From Halostagnicola larsenii XH-48 (GTDB lineage: Archaea; Halobacteriota; Halobacteria; Halobacteriales; Natrialbaceae): DNA of 64,000 nucleotides. The position numbers and the translations under genes are program-made. The stretch covers positions 1-64,000 of the forward strand of contig NZ_CP007056.1 of NCBI RefSeq assembly GCF_000517625.1, written 5' to 3'. Positions 6,992 to 15,439 of the stretch are shown here, piece after piece. Under the pieces are notes generated by a model. That model was not told the DNA's origin, did no database searches, and saw nothing but the letters and a program-made list of their open reading frames with translations. Position 1 is the stretch's first letter. The number at the start of each line of letters is the position of its first letter.

Positions 6992-8296
6992 ATGAACGAA
7001 CCGATTCAGGATCGACTCGTTTCGGTGCGTCGGAGTTTCCACCGCCACCCGGAACCGGCGTGGCGAGAGTTCGTCACTACTGCTCGACTCGTCGACGAAC
7101 TCCAGCGGATCGGCGTCGACGAACTGGCCGTCGGTCCGGACGCCTACGATCCGGACGATCGAATGGCCGTTCCCGACGACGAAGAACTCGAGCCCTGGCT
7201 CGATCGGGCTCGCGAACGCGGCACAGATGAGGCGCTGCTCGATCGGATGGCGGGCGGAAACACCGGTGCGGTCGCCGTCCTCGACCGCGGCGACGGGCCG
7301 ATGATCGGTCTGCGCGTCGATATCGACGGCCTGTTTATCGAGGAGGCGACCAGCGACGAGCACGCGCCGGCCGCGGCCGGCTTTCGCTCGGAGATCGAGG
7401 GAACGATGCACGCCTGCGGTCACGACGTCCACATGACCTGGGGACTGGCGGTTCTCGAGGCGATCGCGGACAGCGATTTCGCGGGTCGGCTGGTCGTCTT
7501 CTTCCAGCCCGCAGAGGAAGTCGGCGGCGGCGGCTGCCCGATGGCGGAGAGTCGTTTCGTCGACGATCTGGACTACCTGCTTGCGATCCACGTGGGCCTC
7601 GACCACCCGTCGGGGGAGGTCGTCGCCGGAATCGAAAAACCGCTCGCGATGTGCCACGTCGACGTCACGATCGAGGGAACGTCCGCTCACGCGGGGAAGG
7701 CACCGGAGGAGGGTGACAACGCGATGCAGGCGACGGGAACCGCGATCGAGAACACCTACGGAATCCCGCGTCACAGCGGCGGTATGACCCGAGTGAACAT
7801 CGGCCGCGCGGAGGTGGGAACCGCGAGCAACGTCATCGCCGATCGGGCCCACCTCGAGGCCGAAGCGCGGGGCGAAACGACGGAACTGATGGAGTACGCG
7901 AAAACGAAACTCGAGCGGGTAATGCGATCGGCCGCAACGATGCACGGCTGTCGGGCCGACGTGAACGTGGTCAGCGAGTCGCCGCGGGCGGATAGCGACC
8001 CGGAACTCGTCGATCTGATCGTCGATGCGGTCAGCGATGCGAGCGGAACCGAGACGCTCGTGCCGACGGCGGATTTCGGTGCGAGCGAGGACGCGACCTT
8101 CCTGATGGAGCGCGTGCAGGAAAACGGCGGGCTCGCATCGTACCTGATCGTTGGAACCGACCACCCTACGAGCCACCACACCCCGACGTTCGATGTCGAC
8201 GAGTCGAGCCTCGATCACGGCCTATCGGTCCTGCTCGAAACGATTCGCGAACTCGAGCACCGACACCCGCTCGCACGCCCGGAGGACGAGCCGTGA
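6992..8296 (+). CDS. AbgA-like M20D amidohydrolase
   Basis: This zinc amidohydrolase of 434 residues contains HACGHD near 140-145 and FQPAEE near 171-176, followed by a lid/dimerisation domain and a HHTPTFDVDE ending. The segment DDRMAVPDDEELEPWLDRAR is characteristic of AbgA, subunit A of p-aminobenzoyl-glutamate hydrolase, and the rest also follows AbgA as I remember it. It should release an amino acid from an N-acyl or N-aroyl derivative; the true substrate is unknown. No AbgB partner is present in the window. The stop overlaps the GTG of the next gene (GTGA), so the two are cotranscribed. A paralogue lies at 16310-17704. Confidence 0.85.
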   Translation: MNEPIQDRLVSVRRSFHRHPEPAWREFVTTARLVDELQRIGVDELAVGPDAYDPDDRMAVPDDEELEPWLDRARERGTDEALLDRMAGGNTGAVAVLDRGDGPMIGLRVDIDGLFIEEATSDEHAPAAAGFRSEIEGTMHACGHDVHMTWGLAVLEAIADSDFAGRLVVFFQPAEEVGGGGCPMAESRFVDDLDYLLAIHVGLDHPSGEVVAGIEKPLAMCHVDVTIEGTSAHAGKAPEEGDNAMQATGTAIENTYGIPRHSGGMTRVNIGRAEVGTASNVIADRAHLEAEARGETTELMEYAKTKLERVMRSAATMHGCRADVNVVSESPRADSDPELVDLIVDAVSDASGTETLVPTADFGASEDATFLMERVQENGGLASYLIVGTDHPTSHHTPTFDVDESSLDHGLSVLLETIRELEHRHPLARPEDEP

Positions 8297-9522
8297 GCAC
8301 GACTCCGGTCACACTTGAGGACGTCGAGGCGGCCGGCGAGCGCATCGCTGACGTCGTTCACCGGACGCCGCTCGATAGATCCCGAACGTTCGCCGATATG
8401 AGCGGTGCCACGTCGGTCGGGCTCAAACTCGAGAACGTCCAGCGTACGGGTTCGTTCAAGATTCGCGGCGCGTACAACAGGATGGCCCAGCTTTCGGCGG
8501 CCGAACGCGCCGTAGGAGTTATCTCCTCGAGCGCTGGCAACCACGCGCAGGGAGTAGCACTCGCCGGAGAATTGCTCGATATCGACACCACCATCGTCGT
8601 TCCGGACGTGACGCCCGCCGCGAAAATCGAGGCCACGCGAGGCTACGGCGCGGACGTCGTCGTCGAGGGTGAGATCTACGAACGATCCTACGAGTACGCC
8701 CTCGAACGGGCCGACGAGACGGGCGAAACGTTCGTCCACCCTTTCGACGACGAGGCGATCATCGCGGGTCAGGGAACGGTCGGTCTCGAGTTGCGAGAGC
8801 AGTACCCCGAGCTCGACACGGTCCTCGTCGCAATCGGCGGCGGCGGCCTCATCTCCGGCATCGGAACCGTGATGAAGGCCGTCGATCCGGATATTCGCGT
8901 CGTCGGCGTTCAACCCGAGGGGGCGCTTCACGCGAAGCCCTCGCTCGAGAACGATCGAATCCGCGAACTAGAGACCGTCGACACCGTGGCCGAAGGGATC
9001 GCAGACACGCGGATGTTAGAGACGACATTCGCGGCCGCTCGAGAAGTGGTCGACGACGTGGTCGGGGTTACCGACACCGAACTGGCCGTCGCCGTGACGC
9101 TTCTGGCCGAACGGGCCAAGACCGTCGCCGAGAGCGCCGGTGGCGCACCGCTGGCGGCCGCGCTCTCGGATTCGATCGATCTCGAAGGCGAGCACGTTGG
9201 CCTCGTGATCTCCGGCGGCAACGTCAATCTCACTGAACACGCGGAACTGACTCGAACGGGTTTGGGTGAACTCGGCCGGTACGTCGAAGCCAGACTGGCC
9301 GTCGACGGCTGGCCGACGGCCCTCGGCGATGTCCTCGAGACGGTCGAAGATCACGGAGCCGAACTCGACGTTCTCGAGCGCGCTCGACGCCGCGGCGTCG
9401 ATCAGCCCAACCGCGTTCCGGTGACGATCGGACTCGAGGGGAGCGGCCCCGAGCACCTGAGTGCAGTCCTCGATACCCTCTCGGAACTCGACGACGTGTC
9501 GGTACTCGAATACCCGCAGTAG
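8293..9522 (+). CDS. Threonine dehydratase-like PLP enzyme with C-terminal ACT domain
   Basis: This fold-type II PLP enzyme of 409 residues has its Schiff-base lysine at 56 in GSFKIRGAYN, the substrate loop SSAGNHAQG and the phosphate-binding GGGG at 182-185. A C-terminal ACT-like domain from about 330 suggests amino-acid feedback. Catabolic or biosynthetic threonine ammonia-lyase is the simplest call. In ectoine degraders a related enzyme, EutB, acts on hydroxyectoine-derived 3-hydroxy-diaminobutyrate, and the doeA neighbourhood keeps that open. The GTG start overlaps the preceding amidohydrolase by four bases. Confidence 0.85.
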   Translation: MSTTPVTLEDVEAAGERIADVVHRTPLDRSRTFADMSGATSVGLKLENVQRTGSFKIRGAYNRMAQLSAAERAVGVISSSAGNHAQGVALAGELLDIDTTIVVPDVTPAAKIEATRGYGADVVVEGEIYERSYEYALERADETGETFVHPFDDEAIIAGQGTVGLELREQYPELDTVLVAIGGGGLISGIGTVMKAVDPDIRVVGVQPEGALHAKPSLENDRIRELETVDTVAEGIADTRMLETTFAAAREVVDDVVGVTDTELAVAVTLLAERAKTVAESAGGAPLAAALSDSIDLEGEHVGLVISGGNVNLTEHAELTRTGLGELGRYVEARLAVDGWPTALGDVLETVEDHGAELDVLERARRRGVDQPNRVPVTIGLEGSGPEHLSAVLDTLSELDDVSVLEYPQ

Positions 9523-9532
9523 CTCTCGTTTC

Positions 9533-9907
9533 TCACTCCGGCTCTTCTATCGCGATTCGATCCGCTGTCACACCGTCGAACGATTGATCGGACGAAATGA
9601 GTGGGTCCTCGTCCGCGTAGGCAACGTGGTAGGCGTCGAATGCGGTAAGTCCGTCCTGCTCCATATAGTCCGCCGCCTGGAACAGCACGTCTTCGTTTTC
9701 GGGGACCGAAGCAATCTCGAGTGCGTAGGTGAGTGCTTTCATCCGATCGAATTCAAACCGATTCGAAATCATAAGGAGTTCGAGCAACGTCGCTCGTGAG
9801 GTGTAGATGTTCCCCTCGTTTTCGAGTGCGATTTCGGCTGCGCGAGGCTGGAGCCAGTCGTCGTCTTTCACGAGTGCGATAAAGAAGTCCGTGTCGGCGT
9901 AGATCAT
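9533..9907 (-). CDS. vapC: PIN-domain toxin VapC
   Basis: This 124-residue PIN ribonuclease has the expected acidic residues: Asp5 (MIYADTDFF), Glu43, Asp91 (TAFDAYHVAYA) and Asp107 (SSDQSFD). It follows the AbrB-type gene with a two-base gap, forming a VapBC toxin-antitoxin operon. VapC toxins cleave tRNA or rRNA when the antitoxin is degraded. All catalytic residues are present. Only 10 bases separate it from the convergent threonine dehydratase-like gene. Confidence 0.9.
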   Translation of the reverse strand: MIYADTDFFIALVKDDDWLQPRAAEIALENEGNIYTSRATLLELLMISNRFEFDRMKALTYALEIASVPENEDVLFQAADYMEQDGLTAFDAYHVAYADEDPLISSDQSFDGVTADRIAIEEPE

Positions 9908-9909
9908 TC

Positions 9910-10161
9910 TTACTCGCTCACTTCGTCGACGGCGTCTTCTCGAGCAGCCTCGCGCGATTCCCGTTTTATCTCCTCGATCGATTTTTCGTCGAAGGCGTCA
10001 CCGACAGCATTTCGGAGCCCTTCGATCGGGTCATCGGTGAGCGGGATCAGTTCGACCCGGTCGTCGAGTTCGACGACACGATATCGGTCACCGTGTTTCT
10101 CTCGGATCTTTTGCGGGATGACGATTCGTCCACGATCGTCGGCCTCCGCTGTTTTGCTCAT
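9910..10161 (-). CDS. vapB: AbrB/SpoVT-family antitoxin VapB
   Basis: This 83-residue DNA-binding antitoxin has an N-terminal swapped-hairpin AbrB domain (AEADDRGRIVIPQKIREKHG) and an acidic helical C-terminus for wrapping VapC. The ATG at 10161 is chosen over an upstream in-frame start because the added residues would cover the promoter palindrome at 10175-10188, the likely autoregulatory operator. It is cotranscribed with vapC. Confidence 0.9.
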   Translation of the reverse strand: MSKTAEADDRGRIVIPQKIREKHGDRYRVVELDDRVELIPLTDDPIEGLRNAVGDAFDEKSIEEIKRESREAAREDAVDEVSE

Positions 10162-10174
10162 GGTAGTCTCACCT

Positions 10175-10188
10175 ACTGTGGGAACAGT
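10175..10188. promoter_or_regulatory. Palindromic operator of vapBC
   Basis: ACTGTGGGAACAGT has 5-base inverted arms and lies 14 bases upstream of vapB. The TATTAATATT element at about 10203-10213 would start transcription close to this site. Confidence 0.45.
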
Positions 10189-10213
10189 AAAAATCCTTCC
10201 CACGAATATTAAT

Positions 10214-10635
10214 ACATTCCCCAGCTATACTGGTCTGGAACGTTCATACGGTGCTCTCGAGCAGTACCTCTCGAGAATTCTACGCGAATGTGTCGAGGAC
10301 ACCGCTGAGCGCTCTCGAATCGTGAAAAGCCCGTGGGATGCCCGGGGGATGCCTATGGGACGAGGGGGTGGAGATGAAGGCTGAGTGGGGATGGGGTGTG
10401 TGGAGGGCGCATGTCGCCCACGGGTAGTTTTCGATTGGCCCCATGGAAGTATAGACTCTGCCGCCGATCCCCACTGAGTGGGAATGCGACTATGAGGCTA
10501 TTTACGGCACGTTTTAGCGTAACTGCCAGAACCCGATGAGTATTTGTGGGGTTTTCGAAGCGGATTCGGAGACGCTGCCCGTCTTGTAGGTACGTCGCGT
10601 TCCGATCCCCGTCTTCTACTTTGATACACCGATTT
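10214..10635. other. Intergenic region with a G-rich tract
   Basis: No credible gene is seen. The plus strand from about 10330 to 10402 is strongly purine/G-rich, with runs of GGG and GGGGG alternating with short ATG-like spacers. The tract could be structured DNA or RNA or decayed sequence. The rest is unremarkable. Confidence 0.4.
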
Positions 10636-11997
10636 TCAGGCCGCTCTCGGGCTCGTTCCGACGGAATCGATCGCCTCGAGAAAGCGCCCGACGCCGAGTT
10701 CGATCTCTCGCTCGCTCGAGTCAAGCGGCGGGAGGAGCCGGATCGTCTTCTCGCCACAACCGAGGGTCAACAAACCGTGCTCGAGGCTCGCCTTCACGAC
10801 CGCGTTCCGCCGGTCGGCCGTGTCGAATTCGACGGCGAGCATCAACCCTTTACCGCGTACGTCCTCGACGGCGTCCGGCGCGTCGTCGCGGAGCAGTTCT
10901 TTCGCCTGCCTGCCGCGGCGGGTGGCGTTCGCGAGCAGGTCGTACTCCTCGATGGCCTCGAGGGTAAACGCGCCGATCATCGAACCGAGAAGGTCGCCGC
11001 CGCCGAACGTCGAGCCGAGTCGATTCTTTTCGGCGGGGAACACGTCCGACCGCGAGATGGTCGCGCCGACCCGGAGCGCTTTGGCGCTGGCGATGACGTC
11101 GGGTTCGATGGGATAGTGATCCGACGCCCAGATCTCGCCCGTGCGTCCGATTCCGGACTGGATCTCGTCGACGACGAGGGGGATGTCGTAGGTCTTGGTC
11201 ACGTCCGCGACCTCCTGCATGAACGTCTCGCTCGGGAAGCGGTAGCCGCCGACGCCCTGAATCGGCTCGAGCGCAAGAAAGGCGATTTCGTCGGGATCGA
11301 TGTGGCCGCCTTCGGGCGCGAGCATCGATCGGAGCTGCGATCCGCCGCCCGCGAAGAACCCGCAGTCGCAGCTCTCGGCGTCACAGCCCCGATCGTCGCA
11401 GAACGGCACCGTCTCGATCCCGCTGATTTCGGGGTAGTGACGCGTGTAGACCTCCTTTGATTTCGTCAGCGATAACGTTCCGAGCGTGCGGCCGTGGAAG
11501 CTCCCCGAAAACGCGACGCCGTACTTCGACGGCGCGCGGTAGTCGTTCGTGATCTTCATCGCGTTCTCCATGGCCTCCGCGCCCGAATTCGAGAGGAAGA
11601 CTGTGTCCATTCCATATTGACTCGAGACCTCGACGAGTTTCTCCATCAGGTGACTCGAGCCGGGAACGTCCGATTCGTCGGGGGTCGGCCCCGCACCGAA
11701 GTACATGTCCTGGCCGGCGATCTTCATCGGTTCGACGAGGTCGAACTCCCGAAGCTTCCCGAGAATATTCTCGTTGTTGTATCCGAGCGGTGCAGCGCCG
11801 ATGTGACACGTAAAATCCAGAAGAACGTTGCCGTCGACATCCGTGACGAACGGGCCGTCGGCTTCGCGGGTGATGTCCCAGACGAACTCGTGTGAGTACT
11901 CACTCGGTGCCGCGTTGGCCCCGTGGAACTCGACCCACTCGCGAGCATTGGGGCCAGGGAAGACATCCACGTCCGGTTTGGCAGTGTCCCTATCCAT
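10636..11997 (-). CDS. Class III aminotransferase with a cysteine-rich insert
   Basis: This 453-residue PLP enzyme has fold-type I hallmarks: Asp277 in VVDEIQSGIGRTG and Schiff-base Lys306 in ASAKALRVG. It transfers an omega- or alpha-amino group to a keto acid; gamma-aminobutyrate, lysine or diaminobutyrate-like substrates are possible. Unusual for the fold are Cys200, Cys205, Cys210 and Cys212 in one short loop, which could bind a metal. The ATG is immediately preceded by the palindrome at 11997-12013 and a T/A-rich TATA element, implying a leaderless transcript repressed by a regulator bound between TATA and start. The BCCT gene, two genes away on the same strand, carries a matching site. 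Confidence 0.85.
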   Translation of the reverse strand: MDRDTAKPDVDVFPGPNAREWVEFHGANAAPSEYSHEFVWDITREADGPFVTDVDGNVLLDFTCHIGAAPLGYNNENILGKLREFDLVEPMKIAGQDMYFGAGPTPDESDVPGSSHLMEKLVEVSSQYGMDTVFLSNSGAEAMENAMKITNDYRAPSKYGVAFSGSFHGRTLGTLSLTKSKEVYTRHYPEISGIETVPFCDDRGCDAESCDCGFFAGGGSQLRSMLAPEGGHIDPDEIAFLALEPIQGVGGYRFPSETFMQEVADVTKTYDIPLVVDEIQSGIGRTGEIWASDHYPIEPDVIASAKALRVGATISRSDVFPAEKNRLGSTFGGGDLLGSMIGAFTLEAIEEYDLLANATRRGRQAKELLRDDAPDAVEDVRGKGLMLAVEFDTADRRNAVVKASLEHGLLTLGCGEKTIRLLPPLDSSEREIELGVGRFLEAIDSVGTSPRAA

Positions 11998-12013
11998 ACA
12001 CAGATAATGTGTA
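11997..12013. promoter_or_regulatory. Palindromic operator at the aminotransferase start
   Basis: TACACAGATAATGTGTA has perfect 6-base inverted arms and abuts the start codon of the minus-strand aminotransferase. It lies downstream of the TTTAATGTAT-like TATA element at about 12016-12028 (minus strand). Confidence 0.5.
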
Positions 12014-12325
12014 CGTCATACATTAAATCTTGGTATAAGGTGCAGGGGAGATCTGCCATCGCGACTCCCGAACCAATCGGAAATCGACGCAGAGCGAATC
12101 GATTTGAGTCGCGAAAACTGGGTCGTAACCATCGTTCAATCGTTGTCGGTTTCGATGGGCCTGCTGGGACCGGGTGGCGGTCTAAGTCGGGCGACGGTCT
12201 TTCGATTTGAACCGCCAATCGTCTCCCTTTTGTTGAAAAACTCACTGGCATTTACTATATCTAACCTCAATTTAATATATTAAGTATAGGAAGATTTATA
12301 TTCAGCACTAAAATATAGTTCTAAT
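12014..12325. other. Intergenic region becoming AT-rich
   Basis: This region holds the aminotransferase promoter at its left end. From about 12240 the sequence turns AT-rich with an inverted TTTAATATATTAA at 12271-12283. A TTTATA element at 12295-12300 gives a very short leader for the next gene. Confidence 0.4.
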
Positions 12326-13120
12326 ATGGTGGATAAGAAGAAAGACCTAATCAGTCGACGAAACGTATTGCGGAAAGGTGTCTTTGCCTCGGCCACTTTA
12401 ACAAGTATAGGAGCGATCACAAATTCGGCTTCAGCTACAGATTGGAGGCCTCCTGAGGGAGGAGGGTTTCAAGTAATTAATACCACAAGTGAAGGAGACT
12501 ATACGTCACATACGATGGATAAGGCCGAAGGAGTTGAAGCTGAACTATCAATCGGCTCATCGGTAACCGCATCTCCTTATACAAATCCTCCTGGACCTGT
12601 ATTTGTGAATTGGCTTGCTCACGTTAATGATGGAGGAGGATCAAAAGCAACCAAGAAAATTAGTAATCTTGAGGTTGAAGTCACTATTAGCGATTCCAGC
12701 AGTATAAACGACCAGTGGCGATTCCTGGATCCGTATGCTTCATTGCAGAATGCACCCGAGGAAGACGGTTATGTAGATTCCTTTGGTGTCAGTGCTGGAT
12801 ATATGGGTCTTGGCATTGGCATCTCGTTTTCAGCAGGAGGCGATCAGACATCGGTAGATAGGCAGGAAAAGAAAATATCATATAACTTTGGGGATCGGGT
12901 CGTATCTGCAGGAGGTTATGAAAACGATTCAAATACCGGTTGGCTCCAATTTAATGTAAATAATCCAGTCTATTCAAATATTGACTACCCTGTATGTGCG
13001 CTCAAGGTGACGGTAACTGGTGATTTCATATACGATAGTGGTTGTCCAGGGCCCTATTGTCAATCAGAGAAAAATACCTTGCTTTGCACCGAAAAGATTG
13101 CTATCGATTTCTCTAATTAG
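12326..13120 (+). CDS. Tat-exported protein of unknown function, AT-rich gene
   Basis: I do not recognise this 264-residue protein. It has a twin-arginine signal (SRRNVLRKG, residues 10-18) with hydrophobic core and an ASATDW cleavage region near 37. The mature part is rich in Ser, Gly, Asn and Thr, looks beta-structured, and is much less acidic than typical haloarchaeal proteins. Four cysteines lie in its last 45 residues, two of them in CPGPYC. Codon and base use are visibly AT-rich against GC-rich neighbours, suggesting recent transfer. A secreted bacteriocin-like (halocin) or surface protein is conceivable but unsupported by a recognised motif. Confidence 0.75.
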   Translation: MVDKKKDLISRRNVLRKGVFASATLTSIGAITNSASATDWRPPEGGGFQVINTTSEGDYTSHTMDKAEGVEAELSIGSSVTASPYTNPPGPVFVNWLAHVNDGGGSKATKKISNLEVEVTISDSSSINDQWRFLDPYASLQNAPEEDGYVDSFGVSAGYMGLGIGISFSAGGDQTSVDRQEKKISYNFGDRVVSAGGYENDSNTGWLQFNVNNPVYSNIDYPVCALKVTVTGDFIYDSGCPGPYCQSEKNTLLCTEKIAIDFSN

Positions 13121-13224
13121 CATCTAGATGTCTAATCTAGTCCAAATACTTAATCATATGTGTGTCGTCCAAGGAACCTGTCTACGTCCAGTTCAGCAGC
13201 ACCTGTCTTTATAAAATCCATTTT

Positions 13225-13239
13225 TGTTCCCTGGGAACA
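13225..13239. repeat. Short palindrome in an intergenic region
   Basis: TGTTCCCTGGGAACA has 7-base inverted arms. It lies between the AT-rich Tat gene and the BCCT gene, downstream of both. It could be a terminator-like or border element. Confidence 0.3.
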
Positions 13240-13399
13240 GGTTCTACAGTATTCCATTCATACATAGTTTCTATGCATTTGTATCTCGTACATCAAGTGA
13301 CATTATTGGTCAGCGGAGAGTGCGGCGCGAACCGCGAGTGAACTGCCCGCAAAAACCTGAATAGCATGACGACCAGCGCGGCTGAGGGCCGAAAGTGGT

Positions 13400-15046
13400 T
13401 CAGTCGTCGTCCGATTCGACGGCGCCGCCGGGACCGGACGGCGATTCCGTATCCGGCTTTCTGCCCGAGCCGATGAGGACGGTTTCGTCCTGCAGCAACA
13501 CCCGACCGTGGCTCGAGGCGAAGTCCTTGATCAGCGAGAGCATCGCGAGGAAACAGACGAACGCGAACGGGGCGCCGGTGATGATGACCGCGTTCTGGAG
13601 CGCAGTCGTTCCGCCCTCGCCGCCGATGATCATGAGGATCGCCGCGGTCATACCGAGGACGACCCCCCAGAAGACCCGATTGATGGTCGAGGGGCTCGCT
13701 TTCCCGCCGGTCGTCATCATCGAGACGGCGAGCGTCGAGGAGTCTGCCGACGTGATGAAGAACGTCGTCACGAGAATCATGAAGGCGATCATGAACACCG
13801 TTCCGAGCGGGAAGGCGTCGAAGAGGATGAAGCCCGAAATCTCCGGGGCAATAGGAGGTTCGATTACACTCGAGAAGTTGGCCGTTCCGTTGTGGTGGTA
13901 TCGCAGCGCGGTACCGCCGACGAAGGTGAACCACGGGATGGTCGCGGCCGAGGTCGCGCCGATTCCGGTGAAGGCGACTTCGCGGACCGTTCGACCCTTG
14001 GAAATGCGGGCGATGAACAGGCCGGCGAACGGCGACCACGAGAGCGCCCACGCCCAGTAGAAGACCGTCCAGTCGTTCATCCACTGCGTGCCGCCATCGG
14101 TGCCGGCTCCCGTGTAGAGGCTCATGGACGTGAAGTCGGCGATCATTCCGCCGATCGCCTGCGAACCGAGCAGGAGCAAGAACAGCGTCGGACCGAGGAT
14201 GAACGTCGCCAGCATGAGTGCGACGAACAGTATCATGTTGAAGTTCGAGAGCCGGCGGATCCCCCGATCGACGCCGAGGACCATCGAGATGGTAAACAGC
14301 AGCGTCATCGTCGTCACGACGAGGAGGATGCCGACGTCCCCGAGGTTAATCCCCCACTGGTAGTTGAGACCGGCGATGAACTGGCTCCCGATGAAGCCGA
14401 GCGACGTCGCCACGCCGCCGATCGTCGCGAACACGGCGAGAATGTCGACCACCTTCGCGGCCGGTCCGTCGAGGTTCTCCTTGCCGAGAATCGGCGTCAG
14501 CGCCGAGGAGACCCGAAGCGGGACACTCTCGTAGTTGTACGCGAAGTAGGCGATCGCGAGTCCCATGATCGTGAACACGGCCAGTTGGGGCAGCGCCCAG
14601 TGGAACAGCGTCTGCTGGACCGCGATAGGTACCGCCTCGCTCGTGCCACCCTCGACGCCGAACAACGGTGATGGATTGTCGTAGTAAAACAACGCCTCGG
14701 TAGGTCCCCAGAACACGACGCCCGCTGCGAACCCGGCGGAGTACAACATTGCGAAAAACGACAGAAAACTATACTCCGGATCCTCGTCTCCCATCTTGAT
14801 CTTGCCCCACGGCCCGACGATCAAGAACAGGAGAAAGAGAACGATCAGGAACACGATCACCAACAGCGCCCAGTTCAGGTACTCGACTACTAGGCCGTAG
14901 ACGAGATTGATCGTATCCGTGACTGCAGTCTGATCAATGAAAAACGCCGCGATCACGCCGACGGTCAACAGCGCCCCGAACGTGAACACAACCAGGTCGA
15001 TCTCCTCGAGGAACGTGCCGACGGCCCCCTTTTCGTCGCTGCTCAC
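13400..15046 (-). CDS. BCCT family compatible-solute transporter
   Basis: This 548-residue integral membrane carrier has about 12 hydrophobic segments and the BCCT signature WAWALSWSPFAGLFIARISK, followed by GRTVRE. BCCT carriers import betaine, carnitine, choline or ectoine, generally with sodium. The acidic C-terminal tail is short, so osmosensing by a long tail is not indicated. An operator-like site at 15185-15201 matches that of the aminotransferase at 11997 and resembles that of doeA. Uptake of an osmolyte as a nutrient, such as ectoine, is therefore a reasonable inference. Confidence 0.9.
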   Translation of the reverse strand: MSSDEKGAVGTFLEEIDLVVFTFGALLTVGVIAAFFIDQTAVTDTINLVYGLVVEYLNWALLVIVFLIVLFLLFLIVGPWGKIKMGDEDPEYSFLSFFAMLYSAGFAAGVVFWGPTEALFYYDNPSPLFGVEGGTSEAVPIAVQQTLFHWALPQLAVFTIMGLAIAYFAYNYESVPLRVSSALTPILGKENLDGPAAKVVDILAVFATIGGVATSLGFIGSQFIAGLNYQWGINLGDVGILLVVTTMTLLFTISMVLGVDRGIRRLSNFNMILFVALMLATFILGPTLFLLLLGSQAIGGMIADFTSMSLYTGAGTDGGTQWMNDWTVFYWAWALSWSPFAGLFIARISKGRTVREVAFTGIGATSAATIPWFTFVGGTALRYHHNGTANFSSVIEPPIAPEISGFILFDAFPLGTVFMIAFMILVTTFFITSADSSTLAVSMMTTGGKASPSTINRVFWGVVLGMTAAILMIIGGEGGTTALQNAVIITGAPFAFVCFLAMLSLIKDFASSHGRVLLQDETVLIGSGRKPDTESPSGPGGAVESDDD

Positions 15047-15184
15047 GACCGCTCACCCCCTTCACCCGACCGATGGCTCGCCGTTGCGATGCACCGACCT
15101 CGGTTGCCATCTACCATGCTGTGCAATGGCATACCGTAGTGGATGCGAGTATCCAGTATAAGTATTTCCTTTTTGTAACCGACA

Positions 15185-15201
15185 TACACAGATTATGTTT
15201 A
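15185..15201. promoter_or_regulatory. Candidate operator upstream of the BCCT gene
   Basis: TACACAGATTATGTTTA matches the palindrome at 11997-12013 in 15 of 17 positions. It lies upstream of the likely BCCT TATA element at about 15155-15170 (minus strand). The rest of 15047-15439 holds no supported gene. Confidence 0.45.
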
Positions 15202-15439
15202 TTAGAAATCGTCAAGCGACGGCGGACCGACAGCAACTAGGAACGCCAATCTGTGGATAAATAACCCTATCTACAAATCATTTGCTAGGATCATCGGAGA
15301 AAGAAACGAATCGGACCACGATGTGGCTCACTCGCTCGAATTAACCGACATTTATCATCCTGATGCCGCATTCAATACCGACCGGTCGGTCGGAGGACTG
15401 CAATTCGATCCGCGAAAACGGCACTCGAGTCGGAACCGG

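Noticed and set aside
6992-8296. DoeB, the acetyl-diaminobutyrate deacetylase
   Set aside because: DoeB/EutE belongs, as I recall, to the aspartoacylase/succinylglutamate desuccinylase family. This protein is M20 with AbgA-specific segments. A similar reaction is not excluded.
10546-11460. Long plus-strand open frame of about 300 residues
   Set aside because: It is antisense to the class III aminotransferase, has Arg/Asp-rich composition and no family motif. High GC creates such shadow frames opposite real genes throughout this window.
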